A program made the position numbers and the translations under genes. 64,000 nt of DNA, taken from contig NZ_FNXG01000001.1 of assembly GCF_900108405.1 (NCBI RefSeq), forward strand, positions 124,001 to 188,000. Reading direction: 5' to 3'. Shown piece after piece: positions 53,063 to 61,282 of the stretch; position 1 is the stretch's first letter; every line of letters begins with the position of its first letter. The notes beneath the pieces are model-generated. The model was given only the letters and a program-made list of their open reading frames with translations, did no database searches and was not told the origin of the DNA. The stretch comes from Paracoccus alkenifer. GTDB lineage: Bacteria > Pseudomonadota > Alphaproteobacteria > Rhodobacterales > Rhodobacteraceae.

Positions 53063-53641
53063 TCAACGCGCCGCGCGCAGAACCTCCGCCGCCGCCCGCA
53101 AAGCGCCAGCCAGATCCCCCGCCAACTCCCCCCAAGGATCTGCCCGCGACTTCCGCCCCAGCTTGGCCTCGCGCAGCATGGGAAACGTCACCAGCGACAC
53201 CTCCCACAGGTCAACCTCGGTCAGAACCCGCCGCCCCTTGCCGTCGCGCTCGGCCCGCAGGGTGCGATAGCCGATCGACAGCCCGTCGATGGCGCCCGCG
53301 GCGACCAGCGCCGCCGCCTCGCGGGCGCGCGCCACCTCGGGCAGCAAGCGCCCGCGAACCCACAACCCGCGGGCATCCTCGCGGATCTCCTCCCACACGC
53401 CGATGGGATGGGCGGGGTCATGCTGCCACAACATCCGCACCCGGTCGCCGCGCGCCGCGATCCGGGCCAGACTGCCGGCATAGGCCCCCGCCGCGATCAC
53501 GTCGCCCCCCTGGTCCGCGATCCCGAACAGGCTCGCATAACCCTCGATCACGCAGCCCTCCGCGCCGGTTTCGGCCTGCAAGGGCGCCCCGCCCGCGAAT
53601 TTCAACTCCAGCCCCGGATCATCCATGTCCATCCCCTTCAT
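53063..53641 (-). CDS. GTA gp4, prohead protease (HK97 family)
   Basis: 192-residue serine protease that matures the capsid. It has the U35 protease pattern: IEGYASLFGIADQGGDVIAAGAY near 28-50, MLWQHDPAHPIGVWEEI with the catalytic His, and DGLSIGYRTLRAE with the catalytic Ser. The ATG at 53641 overlaps the gene upstream by 4 bp; two more ATGs within 15 bp are possible. The C-terminal tail is Ala/Arg-rich. Intergenic element h follows immediately. Confidence 0.92.
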   Translation of the reverse strand: MKGMDMDDPGLELKFAGGAPLQAETGAEGCVIEGYASLFGIADQGGDVIAAGAYAGSLARIAARGDRVRMLWQHDPAHPIGVWEEIREDARGLWVRGRLLPEVARAREAAALVAAGAIDGLSIGYRTLRAERDGKGRRVLTEVDLWEVSLVTFPMLREAKLGRKSRADPWGELAGDLAGALRAAAEVLRAAR

Positions 53642-53868
53642 CCCTTCGGCGCGAATTGCAGGATCGACTGAACCGCCTGCGTCAGGATCACCGCGACCAC
53701 GCCGTAAACCGTCATCCACAGCCGCCGCTCCAACCCCTCGATCAGCGCCTCGATCCGCTCCAGCCGCCGGTCCACCTGCCCGAATTGCAGCGCCATGATC
53801 CGCTCTTGCGCCTCAAGCTTCTGCTCATGCCAGACCCCCGGCCGGTCGATGAATTTCGACCCCTCCAT
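53638..53868 (-). CDS. GTA gp3.5-type head formation protein (rcc01685 family)
   Basis: 76 residues. Charged amphipathic N-terminal half (about 10-46, KLEAQERIMALQFGQVDRRL) likely to form a coiled coil, then one hydrophobic helix (about 51-68, LWMTVYGVVAVILTQAVQ). GTA clusters carry such a small protein between portal and protease. The single membrane-like helix is unusual for a head protein. 1 bp separates it from gp3, and it overlaps gp4 by 4 bp. Confidence 0.85.
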   Translation of the reverse strand: MEGSKFIDRPGVWHEQKLEAQERIMALQFGQVDRRLERIEALIEGLERRLWMTVYGVVAVILTQAVQSILQFAPKG

Positions 53869-53869
53869 C

Positions 53870-55132
53870 TCAGCCCCCCGCGGGATCGGACGAGGCCAGC
53901 GGCGGCAGCCCCAGCGCCGCGCGCTTCTCGGCCTCGGTCAGGAATCCCGCCGCGCCGACCCGCTGCCAGTGCTGGTCGCGTTCCTCCGCCAGCGCCGGGA
54001 TCTGATCGAGGTCCGGGCGCAGGTCGATCTCGCACCCCAGATGCTCGCTCAGCCACCAGCCGACCCCCGCCGCGACCCGCGTGGCCAGCGGCAGCACGGT
54101 CAGCCGGTAAAACGCCCGATGCGCCTCGGCGTAATTGGCGTAAGTCGCCTCGCCGGGAATCCCGATCAGCATCGGAGGCACCCCGAACGCCATCGCAATT
54201 TCCCGCGCCGCCGCCAGCTTGGTCTGGTGGAACTCCATGTCCGAGGGCGAAAACCCCATCGGCTTCCAGTCAAGGCCCCCTTCCAGCAGCATCGGCCGCC
54301 CGGCGTTGCGCGCGCCCTGATGGTGGCCCTCCATCTCGCTGACCAGCCGGTCGTATTGCTCGGGCGACAGAACCCCCTGCCCGTCCGACCCCTTGTAGAT
54401 GATCGCCCCCGAGGGCCGCGCCGCATTGTCCAAAAGCGCCCGCGACCAGGCACTGGCCGAATTATGCACCTCGACCGCCACCTGCGCCGCCTGCATCGGC
54501 GACATCCCGTAATGGTCGTCCGAGGGGTGAAAGCTGCGGATATGGCAAATGGGATCCGGGCTGCCGGTCATGTCAAAGCGATGCTTGCGCCCGCCCACCG
54601 CATATTCATAGGCCACCGGCCAGCCATCCGCCCCCGGAACCACGCTCACCCGGTCGGATCGCAGCACATGCAGCTCTCCGGGCAGGCCCGCGTCGGTCAC
54701 ATCCACCGCCTCCAGATAGCCATTGCCGGTCAGCAGCACCTGCCCGAACAACGCCTCGAACAACTCGGCGCGGCCCTGCGCCGGATTGGGGCGCCGCATC
54801 AGGTCCAGCACCGGATGAACCTCATAGCGCCGCTCGGCGTCCTGACAGACCAGAGGCACCGCCGCCGCGGCCTCGGCGATCAGCTTGACCGCCCGGAACC
54901 CCACCGGGTTGCCCAGAAACCCCGATCGGGTCAGCCCGCCGGTGTCGCGCCCACCCCACAGCGCCCGCCCGGCCCCTTGCGCCGCCGCCGCGACCCGCCC
55001 GGCCGCGCTTGCCTTGACCTCGGGCGGCACCGCCGCCACCGGCACCGGCATCGCCTTGACCTCACCCACCGCCCGCGGCGGCGCGTTTCCGACATCCCGC
55101 GGCGCCTGCCGCCCGAACCACCGCATCGCCAT
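53870..55132 (-). CDS. GTA gp3, portal protein (HK97 family)
   Basis: 420 residues, forms the dodecameric portal at one capsid vertex. Conserved segments: NPVGFRAVKLIAEAAAAVPL, HPVLDLMRRPNPAQGRAELFEALFGQVLLTGNGYLEAV in parts, IRSFHPSDDHYGMSPMQAA, FGVPPMLIGIPGEATYANYAEAHRAFYR, and IPALAEERDQHWQRV. The N-terminal 60 residues are Ala/Pro-rich. The ATG at 55132 has AGGAGGC upstream. It is separated from gp2 by 113 bp holding element i and a hairpin with U-run. Confidence 0.94.
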   Translation of the reverse strand: MAMRWFGRQAPRDVGNAPPRAVGEVKAMPVPVAAVPPEVKASAAGRVAAAAQGAGRALWGGRDTGGLTRSGFLGNPVGFRAVKLIAEAAAAVPLVCQDAERRYEVHPVLDLMRRPNPAQGRAELFEALFGQVLLTGNGYLEAVDVTDAGLPGELHVLRSDRVSVVPGADGWPVAYEYAVGGRKHRFDMTGSPDPICHIRSFHPSDDHYGMSPMQAAQVAVEVHNSASAWSRALLDNAARPSGAIIYKGSDGQGVLSPEQYDRLVSEMEGHHQGARNAGRPMLLEGGLDWKPMGFSPSDMEFHQTKLAAAREIAMAFGVPPMLIGIPGEATYANYAEAHRAFYRLTVLPLATRVAAGVGWWLSEHLGCEIDLRPDLDQIPALAEERDQHWQRVGAAGFLTEAEKRAALGLPPLASSDPAGG

Positions 55133-55150
55133 GCGTGCCTCCTGTCCATG

Positions 55151-55177
55151 AAAAAAGGCCGCCCCCCTAGGACGACC
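55151..55177 (-). terminator. Hairpin with U-run directly upstream of gp3 (portal)
   Basis: Stem GGTCGTCC/GGGCGGCC with G-U pairs (55170-55177 with 55157-55164), followed on the minus strand by TTTTTTC, ending 18 bp before the portal ATG and its Shine-Dalgarno. Confidence 0.6.
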
Positions 55178-55190
55178 CCACCGCTTCGCG

Positions 55191-55222
55191 CTTCTTTCTG
55201 GGCCAAATACCCCTGCGACCGC
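55191..55222 (-). repeat. AAATATCC intergenic element, copy i (short)
   Basis: TTTCTGGGCCAAATACCCC 24 bp after the gp2 stop; the hairpin part is reduced. Confidence 0.45.
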
Positions 55223-55245
55223 GCCACCGCCGCCGCACCCGAGAC

Positions 55246-56655
55246 CTACAGCCCCCGAACCTGCGGCCGCCGGTAATGCGCCGACGGCTCGATCATCAGC
55301 TCGTGGATCGCCCAGACCAGCGCATCCAGCCGGTCGGGCGAACCTCGCCCCTCAAACCCGCGCACCGTCATCCGGCACAGCTGGTCCTCCAAAGCGCCCA
55401 GCCCGCGCAGATGCCGGACCCGGCCCTGCTCATACAGCGCAGCCACCGGCTCCGCCCGCAACCCCTTGCCGCGCCCGGCCCGCAGCGCCCGGAACGGGAC
55501 CAGAGGGTCCAGCTGCCGGATCACGCTTTCCACCAGATCGCCGCCCTGGTTGACCTCGGCCACCAGCCGCTCGGCCCCGTGCCGCGCCATGGCGGCGATC
55601 GCCGCCCGCGCCCACTCGACCGGCCCGCCGCGGACGCTCGCATCCTCCAGCACATAGGCCCGCCAGTCCTGCGGAGGCCCCTCGCAGACCACCCCCGCCA
55701 CCACGATCCCGCATTCGTCGCTGCCCGACCCCCCGGTGACCGAGGGGTCCACCGCCACCACCACCCGGTCCAGCGCGGGCGCCGCATCCACCCGGCACCC
55801 CTCCAGCATGGCGGTGGTCCACAGCGCCCCCTCGACATCGTCGAGCAGCACCCCCTCCAGCTCCTGCCGCCCCAGCCGAGTGCCGGCATAGCGCGCCTGA
55901 ACCTCGGCCAGAAAGCTTTCCGCCAGATAGGCGCGGTTCGCATCCGTCGGCGCGTGCGTCACCACCGTGGACGGATTGCGCAGAATCGCCTTCAGCACAC
56001 CCACATTGCGCGGCGTCGTCGTCACCACCTGCTGCGGATGCTCGCCCAGCCGCAGGGCAAATTGCAGCATGTCCCAGGTCTCGGCGGCCTTCTTCCACTT
56101 GGCCAGCTCATCCACCCAAGCCGCGTCGAACTGCGGGCCGCGCAGCGCCTCGGGCTCATGCGCCGAATAGACCGTGGCGGTGGCGCCATTGGCCCAGACC
56201 AGCCGCCGCCGCCCCGCCTCCCACAGCGGGCGCCGGTCGGGCGGCGAACAGGCAAGGATGCCGCTGTCGCCCATCACCATCACGTCGCGCCCCTGGTCAA
56301 AGGTCTCGGCCACCAGCGCCACCCGCCGCGCCCGCCCCGGCGCATCCGGGCTCGCGCCCTCGACCTGCGCGCGAACCCACTCGGCCCCGGCACGGGTCTT
56401 GCCCGCACCGCGTCCGCCCATGATCACCCAGGATTTCCAGTCGCCCGCAGGCGGCAGCTGATGCGGCAGCGCCCAGAACTCGAACAGCCACGGCAGGCTG
56501 GCCAGCGCATTATCCGACAGCCCGCCGATGAACTCATCGACCTCAGCCTGCCCGGCGCAGGCAAGCCAGGCGGCGCCCGATCTCGTCTCGTGCGGCGTCA
56601 AGGTCAAGCCGGCCCTGTCCGGCCTGTCCGCCGATATCCTTGCGAAGCTTGTCAA
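55246..56655 (-). CDS. GTA gp2, large terminase
   Basis: 469-residue packaging ATPase/nuclease that fills heads with host DNA. Walker A MGGRGAGKTRAGAEW (about 79-90), Walker B-like WVDELAKW, motif III TTTPRN, and nuclease aspartates in VVAVDPSVTGG (RNase H-like domain), AEVNQGGDLV and RLDALVWAI. GTA terminases are related to large terminases of headful phages. The frame begins at a TTG at 56655 with AAAGGAA upstream and overlaps gp1 by 113 bp; TTG codons at about residues 17 and 19 are alternatives, as homology only becomes clear near residue 38. So the start is uncertain. Confidence 0.92.
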   Translation of the reverse strand: MTSFARISADRPDRAGLTLTPHETRSGAAWLACAGQAEVDEFIGGLSDNALASLPWLFEFWALPHQLPPAGDWKSWVIMGGRGAGKTRAGAEWVRAQVEGASPDAPGRARRVALVAETFDQGRDVMVMGDSGILACSPPDRRPLWEAGRRRLVWANGATATVYSAHEPEALRGPQFDAAWVDELAKWKKAAETWDMLQFALRLGEHPQQVVTTTPRNVGVLKAILRNPSTVVTHAPTDANRAYLAESFLAEVQARYAGTRLGRQELEGVLLDDVEGALWTTAMLEGCRVDAAPALDRVVVAVDPSVTGGSGSDECGIVVAGVVCEGPPQDWRAYVLEDASVRGGPVEWARAAIAAMARHGAERLVAEVNQGGDLVESVIRQLDPLVPFRALRAGRGKGLRAEPVAALYEQGRVRHLRGLGALEDQLCRMTVRGFEGRGSPDRLDALVWAIHELMIEPSAHYRRPQVRGL

Positions 56656-56941
56656 CTCGGTTCCTTTCCTCCAGCACCAGCTGCGTCGCGGCCCGCAGGT
56701 CGCGCACCAGCTTTGCCGCTTCCCTGACCTCGCCGGACAGCTCGCCCGGCTCGCCGGCCGCGCCCTCTTTCAGCCCGGTCCGCAGCCCGACCCTCAGCCG
56801 GTGCAGCTCTTCGGCCAGCTCGCGAAACATCTCGCCCGCCACGTCGATCGCCTGCCCCGGCTCCAGCCCCGCGGCGCCGCCGTCCCTTGCGGAAACGAAC
56901 GGCCCCTCGGGGACCACCCCCGGCTCGAAACTCATGTCCAT
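56543..56941 (-). CDS. GTA gp1, small terminase
   Basis: 132-residue helical protein at the head of the cluster, equivalent to RcGTA gp1 (TerS). A long coiled-coil-like part (about 30-100, EMFRELAEELHRLRVGLR and VREAAKLVRDLRAATQLVLEERNRVDKLRK) is clear. The C-terminal RLDLDAARDEIGRRLACLRR would contact the large terminase. The acidic N-terminus is proposed to be disordered. ATG codons at 56941 and 56935 are both possible, with only a weak Shine-Dalgarno. The 350-bp region upstream carries the promoter, operator and hairpin. Confidence 0.88.
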   Translation of the reverse strand: MDMSFEPGVVPEGPFVSARDGGAAGLEPGQAIDVAGEMFRELAEELHRLRVGLRTGLKEGAAGEPGELSGEVREAAKLVRDLRAATQLVLEERNRVDKLRKDIGGQAGQGRLDLDAARDEIGRRLACLRRAG

Positions 56942-56982
56942 TTATGTGATGCCCTGCCCTCGGTGCCTGTCCGCACGAGCGA

Positions 56983-57022
56983 GAAACAAAAAAGCGGCCC
57001 GAGGTCATCGACCCGGCCGCTT
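56983..57022 (-). terminator. Hairpin with U-run in the GTA leader, upstream of gp1
   Basis: Stem AAGCGGCC/GGCCGCTT (56992-56999 with 57015-57022) with an inner GGTC/GACC stem, followed on the minus strand by TTTTTTGTTTC, 42 bp before the gp1 ATG. Either it ends mltG transcripts or it attenuates the GTA transcript. Confidence 0.7.
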
Positions 57023-57039
57023 GCCCATCTCTCCCAGCA

Positions 57040-57076
57040 TGTCGGAATGTGTATCCGACACCGTTCGCAAAGTCAA
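57040..57076 (-). promoter_or_regulatory. Candidate GTA promoter with operator palindrome over the -10
   Basis: On the minus strand TTGACT (57076-57071), exactly 17 bp, then TACACA (57053-57048). The -10 lies in the spacer of a 7-bp-arm palindrome, TGTCGGA-N7-TCCGACA (57040-57060). Transcription would start near 57040, upstream of the leader hairpin and gp1. The regulator is unknown. Confidence 0.5.
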
Positions 57077-57240
57077 TCCGCAACAGCGGACGAAATCGCT
57101 ACCTTGCAAGATTATTCCTGGAAAATCAGTTCATTACGCGACGCAACACCCCACCGCCCCACGCGCAACACCCCCAAAACCACCCCCGCAAGATCCGTCC
57201 GAAATCTCGAAAAACCGCGCCTCCAGGATTCGGGCGGTCT

Positions 57241-57272
57241 CAAATATCCCGGGGTCCGGGGCAGAGCCCCGG
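57241..57272 (-). repeat. AAATATCC intergenic element, copy j
   Basis: 22 bp after the mltG stop. In the minus direction: hairpin CCGGGGC-tct-GCCCCGG, then ACCCCGGGATATTTG. Confidence 0.6.
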
Positions 57273-57293
57273 TTCGACAGCGCCCCCGGAACC

Positions 57294-58469
57294 TCAATCC
57301 GTCTGGACCGCGGCTTCCTCTTCGCCCCGCGCCCGCTCGATCTCGCGCCAGCGGGCGACATTGGCGTTGTGCTCGTCCAGAGTGCGGGCGAATGCGTGCC
57401 CGCCCGAGCCGTCGGCCACAAAATACAGGTAATCGCTCCCGTCCGGGTTCAGCGCGGCCTCGATCGCGGCGCGGCCGGGATTGGCGATGGGGGTGGGGGG
57501 CAGGCCTGCGATCAGATAGGTATTATAGGGCGTGCGCCGGTCCAGTTCCGACCGCCGCAAGCCGCGTTCCAGAACCTCGCGGCCCTTGGTCACCCCATAG
57601 ATCACCGTCGGGTCGGTTTGCAGCCGCATCCCGTCGCGCAGCCGGTTCACGAACACCGCGGCGACGGTGCGGCGCTCGTCCGCGATGCCGGTTTCCTTTT
57701 CCACGATCGAGGCCATGGTCAGCGCCTCTTCCAGCGTCTGATAGGGCAGGCCAAAGGGCCGCGCCTCCCACGCCGCGGCCAGGATCGTATCCTGCGCGGC
57801 CCGCATCCGGTCCAGCAATTCGCGGCGGTCGGTGCCGCGGGGAACCTCATAGGTGTCGGGCGCCAGCGTGCCCTCGGGCGGCAGCGGACCGGCAGAGCCG
57901 TCAAGGAAGGGCGCCTGTTTCAACCCCTCGACCACCTGCCAGGCGGTGGTGCCCTCGGCCACGGCCACGCGCAGCCGGGCGCCGGGCTTGTCGACCGCCT
58001 GCTCCAGCGCCTCGGGCAGCTCGCCTGTGGCGGGATCGTGGCGGATCCGGTCCTCGTAACGGCCGTTTTCCGGGTTCAGGTCGCGCAGCACCACCGTGTT
58101 GGCGCGCACACCCACGCGAAAGATCACCTCGGTCCCGCAGGTGGACGGGCCGCCGGCCGTGATCACATCGACCACATCCTGCATGCTGGCACGGGGCGGC
58201 ACCAGATAGCTGCCGAATTTCAACTGCCCGGCCTTGCCGGCGTAATCGGCGCCGGTGCGCATGATATAGGGCGAGGTAATCACCCCCTGCGCCTCAAGCT
58301 GCTTGCTGACCTCGTTCAGCCGCGCGCCCTGCGGGATCTCGACGCATTGCGCGATCTCGCTGGGGCCGGGCGCCTGATACTGGTTGCGCCCCCAGGCCAC
58401 CGCCACCGCCACCGCGACCAGCAGCACGATCAGCAGCGTCAGCGCGTTCGAGGCGATGGCCCGCCACAT
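57294..58469 (-). CDS. mltG: MltG, endolytic murein transglycosylase
   Basis: Inner-membrane lytic transglycosylase that ends growing glycan strands. 391 residues: one N-terminal membrane helix (about 8-27), LysM-like segment (VEIPQGARLNEVSKQLEAQGVI), and the YceG catalytic domain with the essential Glu in LTMASIVEKETG, followed by VFVNRLRDGMRLQTDPTVIYG and PYNTYLIAGLPPTPIANPGRAAIEAAL. The C-terminus is acidic. The ATG at 58469 overlaps the fabF stop by one base. A fabF-mltG pairing is common in alphaproteobacteria. Confidence 0.95.
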   Translation of the reverse strand: MWRAIASNALTLLIVLLVAVAVAVAWGRNQYQAPGPSEIAQCVEIPQGARLNEVSKQLEAQGVITSPYIMRTGADYAGKAGQLKFGSYLVPPRASMQDVVDVITAGGPSTCGTEVIFRVGVRANTVVLRDLNPENGRYEDRIRHDPATGELPEALEQAVDKPGARLRVAVAEGTTAWQVVEGLKQAPFLDGSAGPLPPEGTLAPDTYEVPRGTDRRELLDRMRAAQDTILAAAWEARPFGLPYQTLEEALTMASIVEKETGIADERRTVAAVFVNRLRDGMRLQTDPTVIYGVTKGREVLERGLRRSELDRRTPYNTYLIAGLPPTPIANPGRAAIEAALNPDGSDYLYFVADGSGGHAFARTLDEHNANVARWREIERARGEEEAAVQTD

Positions 58470-59731
58470 CAGTCGCGGACCTTGCCGATCACCAGCGTCG
58501 CATTGGTGCCGCCAAAGCCAAAGCTGTTGGACAGCGCCACGTCGATCTTGCGGCGCACGGCGGCGTTGGCGGCCAGGTCAATGGCGGTCTCGCGCTGCGG
58601 ATCGTCCAGATTCAGCGTCGGCGGCGCGATCTGGTCGCGCACCGCCAGCGCGCAAAAGATCGCCTCGACCGCGCCGGCCGCACCCAGCAGATGCCCGATC
58701 GAGGATTTCGTGGCCGACATGGTGACATTGCCCGCATGATCGCCCAGCAGCCGCTCGACCGCGCCCAGCTCGATCACATCGGCCATGGTCGAGGTGCCAT
58801 GCGCGTTGATATAGTCGATGGCCGAGGGCTCCAGCCCCGCCCGCTTCAGCGCCGCCTGCATGGACCGGAACCCGCCGTCGCCGTCCTCGCTGGGGGCGGT
58901 GATGTGATAGGCGTCGCCCGACAGGCCGTAGCCCAGGATCTCGGCATAGATCTTGGCGCCGCGGGCGCGGGCGTGCTCGTATTCCTCAAGCACCATGACG
59001 CCGGCGCCCTCGCCCATGACGAAACCGTCGCGGTCCTTGTCCCAGGGGCGGCTGGCGGCCTTGGGGTCGTTGTCGCGCTTGGTGGACAGGGCCTTGCAGG
59101 CGTTGAACCCGGCGATGCCCAGTTCGGAAATCGGCGATTCCGTGCCCCCCGCAACCATCACATCGGCGTCGCCCACGGCAATCAGCCGCGCCGCGTCGCC
59201 GATGGCATGGGCGCCGGTGGAACACGCCGTCACCACCGCATGGTTCGGCCCCTTGAACCCGTAGCGGATCGAGACCTGCCCGCTGGCCAGGTTGATCAGC
59301 GCGCCGGGGATGAAGAACGGCGACACCCGCTTGGGGCCCTTTTCCTTCAGCAGCACCGCGGCCTCGGCGATGGTGGTCAGCCCACCGATGCCGGACCCGA
59401 TCATCACGCCCGTGCGCTCGCGTTCCTCGTCGGTCTGCGGAACCCAGCCGGAATCCTCGACCGCCTGCGCGGCGGCGGCCATCCCGTAAAGGATGAAGTC
59501 ATCGACCTTGCGGCGGTCCTTTGGCTCCATCCAGTCGTCGGGGTTGAACGTGCCCTCGCTGCCGTCGCCGAACGGGATCTCGCAGGCGTATTTCGTCACC
59601 ACGTCCGAGGCATCGAACCGCGTGATCGGACCGGCGCCGGATTGCCCGTCCAGCAACCGTGCCCAGGTTTCCTCGACCCCGCAAGCCAGCGGTGTGACCA
59701 TTCCCATCCCGGTGACGACAACCCTGCGCAT
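58469..59731 (-). CDS. fabF: FabF, beta-ketoacyl-ACP synthase II
   Basis: Condensing enzyme of fatty acid elongation. 420 residues with Cys170 (VVTACSTGAHAI), His311 (NAHGTST), Lys342 and His347 (SSIGHLLGAAG), the complete catalytic set, and the C-terminal NSFGFGGTNA. The ATG at 59731 gives MRRVVVTGMGMVTPLACG; the frame stays open far upstream on this strand, but that sequence is antisense to the telA cluster. acpP and fabG, often next to it, are not adjacent here; the upstream 290 bp hold its promoter and that of telA. Confidence 0.97.
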   Translation of the reverse strand: MRRVVVTGMGMVTPLACGVEETWARLLDGQSGAGPITRFDASDVVTKYACEIPFGDGSEGTFNPDDWMEPKDRRKVDDFILYGMAAAAQAVEDSGWVPQTDEERERTGVMIGSGIGGLTTIAEAAVLLKEKGPKRVSPFFIPGALINLASGQVSIRYGFKGPNHAVVTACSTGAHAIGDAARLIAVGDADVMVAGGTESPISELGIAGFNACKALSTKRDNDPKAASRPWDKDRDGFVMGEGAGVMVLEEYEHARARGAKIYAEILGYGLSGDAYHITAPSEDGDGGFRSMQAALKRAGLEPSAIDYINAHGTSTMADVIELGAVERLLGDHAGNVTMSATKSSIGHLLGAAGAVEAIFCALAVRDQIAPPTLNLDDPQRETAIDLAANAAVRRKIDVALSNSFGFGGTNATLVIGKVRD

Positions 59732-60025
59732 TCGCGATCCTTCCCGACACAATCTTGCGCGCTGAATACACGCGCCCCCCCTCGCGCGCAACGCAGGCGA
59801 GAGCGGTTCGCGCAGGGTTTCGCCACGTCGCGCCGCAATCGCAGGCTCTGCGTTGCTTTTCCGGAACTTTTCTGCACCTATCCTGTTGAAGGTCCGCCAC
59901 AGGATTCCCGCCCACCCGACATAAGGGCGCCCGCCACGACGACACCAACCGCAACACCATGCGCCGCGGGGATTCGCGTCAGCGCAGCCCGCCAAAGCCG
60001 ATGAATTAAAAGGGAAAACCGCCTG

Positions 60026-61234
60026 ATGAGCATCGAAACCCAGACCCGCGCCGAGGCCACCCTGCCCGAGCTTCAGGCGGTCACCTCTGTCGTGCTGCCC
60101 GAACCGACGGCCGAGGTGGTGCCGCTGGAACAGGCCCCCGCCCCCGTGGCCGAGGAAATCCGCCGCCGCATGGACGAAATCGACCTGCACGACACGGGTT
60201 CCGTGGTGCATTTCGGCTCGCGCGCGCAGTCGGGGTTGCAGGAAATCAGCCAGTCGATGCTTGCCGACGTCAAGAACAAGGACGTCGGACCCGCAGGCGA
60301 TTCCCTGCGCAACATCGTCACCACGATCCGCGGTTTCTCGATCAGCGAACTCGACGTGCGCCGCGAACGCAGCTGGTGGGAAAAACTGCTGGGCCGCTCG
60401 GCGCCCTTTGCGAAATTCGTGGCCAATTACGAACAGGTGCAGGGCCAGATCGACAAGATCACCGGCGATCTGGAAAGCCACCAGCACACGCTGCTGAAAG
60501 ACATCAAGTCGCTGGACGTGCTTTATGAACGCACGCTGGATTTCTATGACGAGCTCGCGCTTTACATCGCCGCGGGCGAGGAAAAGCTGCGCGAACTCGA
60601 CACCCAGACCATCCCCGCGAAAGCGGCCGAGGTGCAGGAATCCGCCGCCGACGGCGACGTGATCGAGGCCCAGCAGCTGCGCGACCTGCGCGCCATGCGC
60701 GACGATCTGGAACGCCGGGTCCACGACCTGAAACTGACCCGGCAGGTGACCATGCAGTCGCTGCCCTCGATCCGGCTGGTGCAGGAAAACGACAAGTCGC
60801 TGGTCACCAAGATCAGCTCGACGCTGGTGAACACGGTGCCGCTGTGGGAAACCCAGCTGGCGCAGGCGGTGACCATTCAGCGCGGCGCACAGGCGGCGCA
60901 GGCGGTCAAGCAGGCCAGCGACCTGACCAACGAGCTGCTGACCGCGAACGCCAAGAACCTGCGCGACGCCAACGCCCGCATCCGCACCGAAATGGAACGC
61001 GGCGTCTTTGACATCGAATCGGTGCGCACCGCCAATGCCGAACTGATCGCCACCATCGAGGACAGCTTGCGCATCGCAGACGAGGGTAAGGCCCGCCGCG
61101 CCGCGGCCGAGCTGGACTTGCAAAAGATGGAAAGCGACCTGCGCCAGACGCTGGCCTCCTCCAGCGCCCGCGCCGCGCTGCCGCCCGGCACCGCCGCCGA
61201 CATGGGCGCGGCCACCCTTACGCCCCAAGGCTAG
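60026..61234 (+). CDS. TelA-family toxic anion resistance protein
   Basis: 402 residues, TelA family (PF05816), largely helical and soluble. FSISELDVRRERSWWEKLLGRSAPFAKFVANYEQVQGQID in parts, LLKDIKSLDVLYERTLDFYDELALYIAAGEEKL in parts, and LPSIRLVQENDKSLVTKISSTLVNTVPLWETQLAQAV in parts are characteristic. Linked to tellurite and other stress resistance, but the biochemical role is unknown. ATG at 60026 after AAAAGGGAAAA. First gene of the TelA-DUF2927-SPFH-zinc-ribbon row. No membrane segment. Confidence 0.92.
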   Translation: MSIETQTRAEATLPELQAVTSVVLPEPTAEVVPLEQAPAPVAEEIRRRMDEIDLHDTGSVVHFGSRAQSGLQEISQSMLADVKNKDVGPAGDSLRNIVTTIRGFSISELDVRRERSWWEKLLGRSAPFAKFVANYEQVQGQIDKITGDLESHQHTLLKDIKSLDVLYERTLDFYDELALYIAAGEEKLRELDTQTIPAKAAEVQESAADGDVIEAQQLRDLRAMRDDLERRVHDLKLTRQVTMQSLPSIRLVQENDKSLVTKISSTLVNTVPLWETQLAQAVTIQRGAQAAQAVKQASDLTNELLTANAKNLRDANARIRTEMERGVFDIESVRTANAELIATIEDSLRIADEGKARRAAAELDLQKMESDLRQTLASSSARAALPPGTAADMGAATLTPQG

Positions 61235-61282
61235 AGACGCTACGCTCCGGCCAGACGGACAAGGCAGACGGACCCGATTCCA

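Noticed and set aside
41851..56941. Active prophage
   Set aside because: Gene content and order are those of a Rhodobacter-type GTA; there is no integrase, repressor, replication or lysis module in the window.
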